Assembly: GCA_027596945.1 (NCBI GenBank) | Contig: JADGJH010000625.1 | Location: 1 to 15,975 of the forward strand | Direction of reading: 5' to 3' | Origin: Physocladia obscura | Lineage: Eukaryota > Chytridiomycota > Chytridiomycetes > Chytridiales > Chytriomycetaceae | DNA length: 15,975 nt | Shown here: positions 8,168 through 15,975 of the stretch, piece after piece | Numbering within the stretch: position 1 is the first letter of the stretch | How the letters are laid out: each line of letters starts with the position of its first letter | Notes under the pieces: model-generated | Seen by the model: the letters and a program-made list of their open reading frames with translations, nothing else | Told to the model about the DNA's origin: nothing | Databases searched by the model: none | Made by a program: the position numbers and the translations under genes

Positions 8168-10023
8168 CTGGTGGAAAATATTTTTTAAAAACATTAGAAT
8201 AAAATTTACAAACAAACCTGCAATGATGTCTTCTTTTTTGCTTGAACTTCTTGAATTCCTTCCATAAAATCTTCGTGTCGAATCTCAAGAGCCCCTCTTC
8301 TCAGCGCAATCATTCCAGCTTCAACACACACAGCCTTGCACTGAGCTCCATTGAATTCATCACAACTTCTCGCAAGTTCATCAAAGTTAACATCTGGAGA
8401 CGTGGTCATTTTTCGGGAGTGGATCTGCATGATACGTGCCCGAGCTTCTTCAGTTGGCAACGGAAACTCAATTTTGCGATCCAAACGACCAGAACGTAAA
8501 AGCGCAGGATCGAGAATATCAATTCGATTTGTGGCAGCAATAACCTATCAAAAAAAATCAGATATCCAAATCTTCGCAATGTTCTCATTATTAAACATAC
8601 GCAACCTTGATACGATCGTCGCTACTAAAACCATCCAATTGATTCAATAGTTCCAACATAGTCCTTTGAACTTCACGATCTCCGCTTTTCTCGCTGTCAA
8701 AGCGCTTTGTTCCGACAGCATCACTGATATGAAAAAAAATTCAACGAAAATATTTTCCAGAAGAAAAAAAACGAAATATATTACATTTCGTCGATAAAGA
8801 TAATAGTGGGGGCTTTTTCTTTTGCTAACTTGAAAGCATCACGTACTGAACAAAAAAATGATCAATAACAAAAAGTATAAAGATCAGCTAACCAAATAAT
8901 TGTACTCACCGATTCTGGCGCCATCACCAATAAACATTTGAACAAGCTGTGGACCAGCAAGTTTCAAAAAAGTCGCGTTTGACTGAGCTGCACATGCCCG
9001 AGCCATCAAAGTCTGTCACACAAAAGGAATCAGCGAAACAAACCAAAGGACGTAACAAGAAAAAATTATTGAAAACCTTTCCTGTTCCTGGCGGTCCATA
9101 CATGAGACATCCTTTCGGTGGTTTTATTCCCAGCTTAATGAAACGGTCACGTTGATTCATGGGCTCAACAATCGCTTCGACGAGTTCAGTAATTTGCTTT
9201 TCCAGCCCTCCAACATCGCTGTAGTCTTCGGTAGGTTTCTCATCAACTTCCATGGCCTTCACACGGGAGTCATACCTGATTTGTTTGTTCGTTCGGCGAA
9301 AATAATATGGAAGAAAAACAAAAAACAAAAACGCACTCTGGAGGAAGGGTATCAAGGACTAAATACGAGTCTTTGTTGACGCCTACAAGGTCGCCAGGTC
9401 TGAGAGCAGTTGGATCGACCAGACCAATCATTGGCAAAAAGATTGTTTGTCTAGTACTCGTCTTGATGACGGCACACTTGCCTTTCCTGTGCGCATCAAG
9501 ATCAATGTTTGCGCCGTCTTCTTCAGGTTCATCGTTCGGATCCATGTCCAGAATCTTAAAAATTAATCCCATCACGAAGTGAATGACGCGTTATTTACAA
9601 AAATAAAATCAGAATCAAAATTATATAATGCCAACCTCGACAATATTGGAGACTAAGTACGGCAGTTGCTTGTTCAGCTTGATTTTTTCCTTGTTGTCTT
9701 TAATTTGTTCCTGTTGCGAGGCGTGTTCATGCTTCAACCGCTGCTGCTCAGAACGCATGATCTGAGGGTGCGAGGGAACGCATAAATAATGCGCGAAAGA
9801 ATAAGAAGCATCAATGGAGAGGCGGACGGAAACACATCGCAGGCGAATAGCAAGAATAGGAAACTAAAACAAATAACAACACAACACGTACCCGGATGTC
9901 GTTCTCGAGCAGTTTTATTCTATTAAGAATGTCGTCTGTCGATGAATTGAGAATATCTGCGCTTAGCTGTTCCTCTTCGGGAACAGCAGTATCGGTGGCC
10001 ATTGCATCTTCAAGCGATGCCAT
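8156..10023 (-). CDS. RPT5: 26S proteasome regulatory ATPase Rpt5 (PSMC3, subunit 6A)
   Basis: One of six AAA+ ATPases of the proteasome base ring; it unfolds substrates and helps open the 20S gate. Exons in order: 10023-9892, 9761-9636, 9554-9337, 9275-9077, 9012-8910, 8845-8785, 8723-8606, 8544-8218, 8167-8156. All introns are GT-AG of 50-130 nt, and the product is 431 residues (human 439). Visible: an N-terminal coiled coil, an OB domain ([19 protein letters not shown]-type region), Walker A GPPGTGK (219-225), Walker B IIFIDE (274-279), sensor N325, arginine fingers R336/R339 in LRSGRLDR, and C-terminal YYA, the HbYX motif that docks into 20S alpha pockets. The start at 10023 (MASLEDAMA) is the first ATG giving a family-like N-terminus. 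It lies 172 bp past the DSN1 stop. Confidence 0.96.
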
Positions 10024-10126
10024 TTTTGTCCTTTCTTTGTCAACGCGTCCTTCGATTTCTTCACCCAAATGAAAAATACACTTTGCCCAAAACATCATTA
10101 AACACTCACGCTTCGTTGTCCAAAAA

Positions 10127-10183
10127 ATGAGAGTGAGAAACAAAAAAAAGAAGGAGAGAGAAAGATAGATGAGAGACATAGTG
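10127..10183. repeat. Purine-rich (GA) tract between RPT5 and DSN1
   Basis: The plus strand is almost pure purine here (runs of GAGA and AAAAGAAGG). It sits just upstream of the RPT5 start and just downstream of the DSN1 stop. It would be polypyrimidine on the transcribed sense of both genes, a plausible part of the RPT5 promoter/5' UTR. No defined element is recognised. Confidence 0.6.
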
Positions 10184-10195
10184 AGGAGCAGCAAT

Positions 10196-12405
10196 TCAAT
10201 TTTGGTCACTACGCTCATCAGTTCCTGTTCCGATTCCACCCAGCATTTTAAGCACATCCATTGGCTCTAAAATCTCCTGTCTTTTCAGTCTGTCACTCTC
10301 ATAAGCACCAATCAACGAACTGAAGAGCGTATCACAATCCCGCTGGCTGAATTTAGCTTTGCGAGCAAGTGTGCCCAACGCATCTCTTCTTGAATGAACC
10401 TAAAGACTCATCAAAATTAGAAATCAAAGGGGAAGAAAGAGAAAGGAAAAAAAAGAAGGGGAAAGTGAAAAACGCTCACATCAAACTGAACAGCTTTAAC
10501 CAAAGATTCAGCCCATTCACCAACACTAACTTTTTCTTTCCCTGTCTGTGTGACAGAATCTTGTCCTTGTTGTTTGTCGATCAAAGCAAGCACACTCCAT
10601 TCTTGCTCTGACAAAACGCTGACAGCATCTAATTTGTTTGGCTGTTTTTCGGCTACCATACCCGCAACTCCAAACTGCTTTTGTGTCTTGGCAACGTTAT
10701 GCGAGGTAAGAATGGCATTCCATTCTTCTTCTTCTTTGATTAATCTAATGAAATAAAAAAAATTGAAACCACGAGTTTTTTCAAAAAAATAAAATAAAAT
10801 AAAAAATCTTACGCATGAATTTCCGTCTCCAACTCCTTTTTTTTGGTTAAATTTATAGCATTATCCGGATTAGGTTTCACGTTTTTCTTTTCAAAAGTGC
10901 GGCTTATATCATCACTGGCGCGGTCGCGATTGTACCAAGATGTGCTAATTTTTTTCGACACTAGCCCTTGAATGACTGCATCATACATTTTCAGCACTTT
11001 TATTTATTTATTAAAACTTTGGAGTAAAAAATCATGTGAGAAAAATCCATGACTCACCGTTTGCATCGCATTCTTCTCCCTCACATTCTGCCTTGATGCG
11101 CTTGGCACACCAGACAAGGATCTGTCGAAGTCGAACCGGGTCGCTCTGCTCAGCATCGACATGTCTATAATATTCGGCAGGATCCAAAGTTTTATGCGGC
11201 AGGGCTGAATATGTATGTATATATACATTAAAAAATCAAATGCACAAGTATTGGAAACCAAAATGAAATAAATAAAGTTAAATTAATCAAAAATAAATAA
11301 TTACCGGTTGCTAGTCCACTTGGACTATTTGACAATCTTTTTCCTCTCATTCCAATACTACTGCGCCTCCTTTTCATTTCAGGAAAATTTGGAATAGGAA
11401 CTGGAGGGTCGGAACTTTTTGTGTCGTGAATGTAAGGGGTCGCAAAATCGGGTTGATAAGAGATAGGGAATTCATTGCGCATAACACGATTTTTTTTAAT
11501 CATTGGAGTTTCCGCAGTTTCGACAGGAACAGTTGTGTCAATATACAGCTGAAAATTGATTTAATTTAAACACGCAAAGACAGACCTGTATTCAATTAAA
11601 TAAACAAACCGTTTCATTAGAAATTATTGGATTATTGGAGAACGATAATGATGACGACAATGGCGGTAGCGGTGGTGGCTGAGTGCGTTTCGTAATCTCA
11701 GTGTCAACGCGTTGTCTCACGAAGTTCGGAACAGCAGGATTCGAAGAGGGCGGAGAAATTCCTGTCTCGTGTTGCTGAGAAATTCGCTGAGATGAACGTG
11801 TTTGAGGCTGAATAGGAGCAATAGTTTGTTTTTGTTGTTGTAGTTGCTGTTCCTCAGGTTGTTTATTATTAGCTTGTGACTGTTCGCGTTGTTGGTTCTC
11901 TATTTTCGGCTTTGCTGCGCGTATTCTTTTGGTAACACCAAATCCTAATTCATCGTAGAAAGTATATGCAGCACGCTGGGTTTCGAATATTAGCAAGTAA
12001 ACACAACGTAACATAAACAACATGATCAAATGCTTGTATTCAAAGATCATAGTTGAAGAGCCAAAATACTTAGGTAAGTCAACACAAAGTACTAAGATAA
12101 CTGTGCTAGTGCAGAATGTTTTCTTAACTGCGGAAACTTCGTTGACACGAAGCAAATCTACGCTATAAGATACAAGACAGCATGGTACGCTCAAAAAAAT
12201 CTGCTATATTTTAAGCTTTTGCGTTATACACCTTTGCCGCCCGCGCCGCCCGTGGTTCCAAAGTCTGATCCACGCTGAGTGTTATTTGCTCTCGTTCCTG
12301 CCCCGGTTCCGATTGAATTTGATATTGCTGTTGATGTTCTTGTTTCTGTTCTTGTCTTTGCGCCTCTTGCGGTGTCCGACGCCGTGTGCTTTGGCGAGGC
12401 GTCAT
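10196..12405 (-). CDS. DSN1: Mis12-complex kinetochore subunit Dsn1/Mis13
   Basis: Dsn1 is a subunit of the Mis12/MIND complex linking inner centromere proteins to Ndc80. Exons: 12405-12232, 11975-11610, 11548-11305, 11204-11058, 10996-10813, 10744-10480, 10399-10196. Introns are 256, 61, 100, 61, 68 and 80 nt; the product is 527 residues. The N-terminal ~180 residues are Gln-rich and probably disordered. Then come KRRRSSIGMRGKR (239-251), the conserved basic-serine block corresponding to the Aurora B-regulated region of Dsn1, LPHKTLDPAEYYRHV (263-277), LRQILVWCAKR (287-297, the family's R-x-x-L-L-x-W-C-x-x-R), and ISTSWYNR plus KPNPDN (351-356) leading into a coiled coil. The C-terminal part is divergent. 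An in-frame upstream ATG at 12450 would add 15 residues. The first exon and its long intron are the least certain parts. Confidence 0.88.
11976..12231 (-). other. DSN1: DSN1 first intron, unusually long and partly open in frame
   Basis: Donor GTGTAT follows GCG-GCA-AAG and acceptor AACCCAG precedes CGT-GCT-GCA, both in phase 0. At 256 nt it is the longest intron in the window. The exon-2 frame stays open backwards through 73 intron codons to an ATG at 12194. Confidence 0.65.
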
Positions 12406-12628
12406 TCTTTGCTTTGCTTTCTTTGTTTGGACAAATTTAAAACGAATCAACAGAACACCTTATTACACTTCTACATCTACCAGCAAATAATGTTTTCGAC
12501 CTTTCATCCCTTATTTTACTGACCCGGCTGTTCGAATTTTTCTGAAGCTAAACTTCATATTTATCATAGTCGAAAAATGAAACTACTATATATGTCAAGC
12601 TTTCAAAAAGAATAGTAAGTAAATCATT

Positions 12629-15448
12629 TTATTCGCCACCAGCCGCATGCCACATTATCTGAGTTGGTGGTACTTGCAGCTCATCATTTACTCTATTGAA
12701 ATAAAATGAGTTACAGTAGTTACATACAAAACAAGTTGAAAAAACAACATACTTGGCAGCCATATACTGTCGTAACAAGCCTTTGAGTTCTTCACTTTGA
12801 GATCTAACAGAATCAATGTCTTGAGTAAGCTGATGACGCTCAGTCAAGAGAGTATTGTACTTTTTCATTGCTACATAAACGGCCTATGCATTGGTTACTC
12901 CGGTATACATAATTAATCCGAATAGATACATACCATCCAGATTCGATAGCTTTTATCGTCTATCACACCGGCCATTCGTTCCCAATAATGTCTTTGTTGG
13001 TCAATCTTAGACGTCGGAGAAATTTTGCAATTGATTCCATTTGTCTCCATAACCTCATTTTCACTTTTCACAAAGTTTTTTTCGTCTTGTATTTATAATT
13101 AAATTGGTGAAAACTTCGAAATGAATTGTTAACAAACCAGAGCCTTCATCAGCATCCAAAAAATTGTATCTTCCGGAGTCTTTTTCGGACCGATGATCTT
13201 CCACAAACTTACGAATAGCGCGGATGACATCATTTGGATTAATAAGGGAGGAATGAAGCGTTGATAATGAGGAAGTTATAATAGATTCGTTTGGAGCTGC
13301 AACAGAATCTGCTGATGTAGCTGTTGTTGTTGATGCGTTTGCATCAGATACAGTTTGAGCTTTAGCAAAAAAGAAAGAAGTCAGTTTTTCGATATCTTCA
13401 ATAGTCTCTACCCCAAGTGCCTTGAAAATTGAATCAAGCTTCATTAGTGACTGCTCATCTTTATGTAAAGGCGCCAATAACTTTTGTAACTTTTCTTCCA
13501 CAAGAAAACCAGCTTCATTACATAGAAGTTCCAGCATTTTTTTCATTGTTTTTGTGTACCCAGCAGGAGCATTTGCAAGCCTAGTTTCTTTGAATATTGC
13601 AGCAAGACTCTCATTTGAACCACCGGTTCTCTCATGCAGTTTGGTTCCAACAAATTCTACACCATCAATATTTTCATCGTGAATTTGACTACCATTTTTC
13701 TGGAGTTTGAACGTATTTGGTGCCCGTGTTCTGAAAAGATCCTCGGGTGGAGCAATCCATTGCATCCCAAGTTGCTGTTCAACAATAATACGATCTGCAA
13801 CAATCACTTTCCTCATAAGCTGCAGTGTATTTTCCTCGTTCATTGCCCAGATTTCCGTGTACTTTGTAGTGTCTGAGATTTGAAAATGCCTATATTTCTT
13901 TTGTAGCTCCTTATATTGTTCGAGGATGCGCTTGTAGTCGTCTGTAAGAGACACGTACTCCTGTTGGTACATTTTTTCTTGTTTAGACATTTTAGCTTTG
14001 AGAGAATTGAGGTGGTCTGTGAGACGTGTGATTTTGCGTTTTTGCGTTCCGAGAATCGATGCATTTTCTTCTTCGCGCTTTTTCAGGACTTGAAAGTTAT
14101 ATTCCAGTTTCTCTGTGTTAAGCTGATACGTTGCTCGCATCTAATGGAACATAATTTCAAAAATTATGCCAACCTGTGTTTAATTTTTTTAAAAATTAAA
14201 AACCTGCTGTAACTGTTGCTCCAGAACTTGAACATCTGTTTCCAATTTTATTTTCACAAGGTTATATTCTTCTGCATCTCTCACTCGAAGAGCTTCAAGT
14301 TGTTTAACATGATCATCAATTCGTTCTGAACGTTCTTCCAAATATTTTCTGTGTTTTTGCTTTTATTTTCACCAAAAAAATAAAATAAAATAAAAAAAAG
14401 AAAAAAAAACCATACGCTTCATTTTCTCTTCGTTGCGAAAATAAAGTTTCGATCTCTTTCATATTTGTTTCAATCAGCTCAGAACGTTCTTCAATAAATG
14501 ACTTTTCAATGAGTTCAAGTTCTTCTTTCAGCGAAGTTTGTAGATTTCGGTATTGTTCCTCCATTCGCTCAATCAACATATCTAATTCAAAATTAAGTTA
14601 CGTTAAAAAAAAAATCAAAAAGCAGACAAACCAATCTCTTCCGCCTGTCTCTTCAACTCCTTGACATAATCATCATCCTTCGCCTTCAAATCCACCATAT
14701 ACTCATTTAATAGCCTACTCTTGGAGGCCATAAGTGTATCACACGCATCACGTTGCTTTTGAAGGAGCTCATTGAGCTCATATGGTTTGTTGTTTATCGC
14801 GAGAATATTTGCCCATTGTACACTTATTGTATCGTGCATATCCATGCTTTTTATTGAATCATCAGTTCGTTTTTTTTCCCAGTGCTGAGTTTTTTTGAAG
14901 TCGTCAAGACGACGTTGCGATTCACGTGCGACTATTCCAACACGGATATTTGTTACGAGTTCAGTTGTCGATAACTGGATTTCAGATTTTATTAACAAAA
15001 GTGAAAGTAAATGTTAATTAAACCTTGATGCTGTCAATTTTTTTGTTACTCGCAGACATCTGCGCACGCGCTTTTCCAGCTTCTTTCTTTTCCGTGCCAT
15101 CAAGCTTTGGTTTCCGCCGTCCGTCACTATCTTCAACCAAAAAAAAATTAAAAGTAAAATTTTGCTATTATTGCCAGTATATATATTTGCACAGTATAAT
15201 ATATATTTAAGTTCTGGATTTTTACCATCAGATTTATCAGGCTTCATTTTAGCCATTCGAGCAGCTTCGATTCGAATTTTTCTTGCATGAATCCGTGCTT
15301 CTTTCGTATTTGATCCTGCCCCACCTCCTGGATTACCGCCACCACCACCAGTTTGAAACTGCTGATGCTGTTGCTGCTGAGAAGATGATGAAATTGGTTG
15401 TTGACCTGCAGCGATTTCCTCTTGCTGTTGTTGAGGCGGTGCCAACAT
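12629..15448 (-). CDS. DRC1: Dynein regulatory complex subunit 1 (DRC1/CCDC164)
   Basis: DRC1 is a coiled-coil base-plate subunit of the nexin-dynein regulatory complex on axonemal doublets, needed for ciliary/flagellar motility. Exons: 15448-15226, 15130-15024, 14974-14632, 14581-14416, 14348-14204, 14140-13138, 13085-12934, 12883-12753, 12692-12629. Introns are 49-95 nt; the product is 777 residues (human 740). Conserved blocks seen: EARIHARKIRIEAAR near residue 50, TELVTNIRV (~114-122), DDDYVKELKRQAEEI, ERMEEQYRNL, VQVLEQQLQQ, YQLNTEKLEYNFQVLKKRE, LTDDYKRILEQYKELQK, AMNEENTLQLM, LLCNEAGFLVEEKL, HYWERM and the C-terminal VNDELQVPPTQI. The first ~45 residues are Gln- and Gly-rich and lineage-specific. 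The start at 15448 is the first ATG in the exon frame after the poly-T tract. It lies 92 bp from the upstream gene's stop. Confidence 0.95.
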
Positions 15449-15478
15449 TGTGATTTATTTTTTGAAAACTGACAAACT

Positions 15479-15530
15479 TTTTTTTTTTTTTGGTAACACA
15501 CAGACACACATACAGGCATACACACATTCC
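15479..15530. repeat. Poly-T and (CA)n tract in the DRC1 5' region
   Basis: A T14 run (about 15479-15492) is followed by an imperfect CA/CATA dinucleotide tract up to about 15530, between the DRC1 start codon and the stop of the next gene. On the DRC1 sense strand it is TG-repeat then poly-A, and it lies in its 5' UTR or promoter. Confidence 0.8.
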
Positions 15531-15540
15531 CACAATAAAT

Positions 15541-15975
15541 TCATGGCTCTGCCAATAACAGCTGAAGTTGCTTGATTTCTGCAAGATTTCGTTGGTGTCT
15601 ATCAACAGTGGATGTCACAAGAGGAACACAAAGCTTGTCCAAAATACTTGACAGATTGCGAATGTAGAGGCCACTGTAATGACTTGTGACGAGTTTGCTC
15701 CGTAGTAATTCAAAATTTTGTTCCTGTTTGGCGTTGTTGGTGGCGGTTGATGATCCCGATGGTAAGGACGATGAAATCGCTTTTGTGAAAAAATCTTTTT
15801 CTTCCTGGAAAATACAGATAATACATTAAATAAATAAATACAAAATCAAATATTTACACTTAAAAATATTTCAGGAATCCGCATCAATTGAGCTAAAACC
15901 TCTTTTTTGATGCCTTCTCTTGGCCGTATATACACAGGAACTTCGACACGTCTTTCGTTGATTGAGGTAAATAAG
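15541..15975 (-). CDS. C-terminal part of an unidentified protein (gene runs off the window)
   Basis: I do not recognise this protein. The last exon is 15804-15541 (87 residues then TGA), preceded by a 53-nt GT-AG intron (15805-15857). The exon upstream is open from 15858 to the window edge and reads ...INERRVEVPVYIRPREG and EVLAQLMRIPEIFLS. The last exon begins EEKDFFTKAISSSLP and, after a Ser/Thr/Asn-rich linker, has a helical-looking end (NFELLRSKLVTSHYSGLYIR and EIKQLQLLLAEP). CpG content and intron size match the neighbouring genes, so it is a normal, probably expressed gene. No signal peptide, membrane segment or catalytic motif is visible in this part. It is on the same strand as DRC1 and only 92 bp upstream of it. 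Confidence 0.7.

Noticed and set aside
8206..8217. RPT5 ending as ...SLQ-VCL-stop by straight read-through
   Set aside because: A GT-AG intron at 8168-8217 restores the universal YYA ending in frame; read-through would lose a motif conserved across eukaryotes.
8242..9582. Several plus-strand open frames across RPT5
   Set aside because: They are antisense shadows of well-conserved RPT5 exons.
9893..10257. Longer RPT5 N-terminus from upstream in-frame ATGs
   Set aside because: The extension is hydrophobic and Phe-rich, overlaps the DSN1 stop region and has no likeness to Rpt5; MASLEDAMA at 10023 fits the family.
12211..12450. DSN1 exon 1 as a separate 79-residue gene
   Set aside because: It contains a good donor at 12231 in phase with exon 2, and its Gln-rich composition continues directly in exon 2.
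13422..14212. Plus-strand open frames across DRC1
   Set aside because: Antisense shadows of the large DRC1 coiled-coil exon; no independent features.
1..15975. CRISPR arrays, bacterial operons, riboswitches or insertion sequences
   Set aside because: Spliceosomal introns, a eukaryotic tRNA intron and eukaryote-only genes show nuclear DNA; no spaced direct repeats were seen.

Overview
The window is nuclear DNA of a flagellated eukaryote. Evidence: a tRNA-Tyr with an 11-nt intron next to the anticodon, genes split by many short GT-AG introns (mostly 49-100 nt), and an axonemal dynein-regulatory-complex gene. The Dsn1 kinetochore gene looks fungal/opisthokont in its motifs. Dsn1 plus DRC1 plus ~60-nt introns suggests a zoosporic (chytrid-like) fungus or another flagellated opisthokont. 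That placement is inference.

Layout. (1) 158-241: intron-containing tRNA-Tyr on the plus strand. (2) About 242-8100: an AT-rich region almost without CpG (about a dozen by eye between 242 and 7500), rich in TG/CA, holding broken protein-like sequence. I recognise remnants of three unrelated DNA-transposon proteins: a pogo/Tigger-like DDE_1 transposase (minus, ~840-1660), an RNase H-fold/DUF7869-like protein (plus, ~3190-3960) and a PIF/Harbinger-like DDE_Tnp_4 transposase (minus, ~4625-5441). There is also an unidentified coding-like frame with an acidic tail (plus, ~6365-7207) and an isolated C2HC finger-like motif (7679-7741). This looks like a transposon graveyard eroded by 5-methylcytosine deamination. 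(3) 8156-15975: a compact, CpG-normal block of four genes, all on the minus strand with 90-225 bp between them. In transcription order they are the C-terminal end of an unidentified gene (15975-15541), DRC1 (15448-12629), DSN1/MIS13 (12405-10196) and the proteasome ATPase RPT5 (10023-8156). Exon junctions were placed by hand from splice sites, reading frame and family conservation. The three complete models come out in frame at 777, 527 and 431 residues.

The intact genes are housekeeping or cell-biological (proteasome base ATPase, Mis12-complex kinetochore subunit, axonemal nexin-link subunit). They do not form one pathway. No new biological system is demonstrated. The points most worth a second look are the sharp CpG boundary, the 12-nt terminal exon that alone encodes the HbYX gate-opening motif of RPT5, the possible alternative N-terminus of DSN1, and the unassigned frame at 6635-7207.
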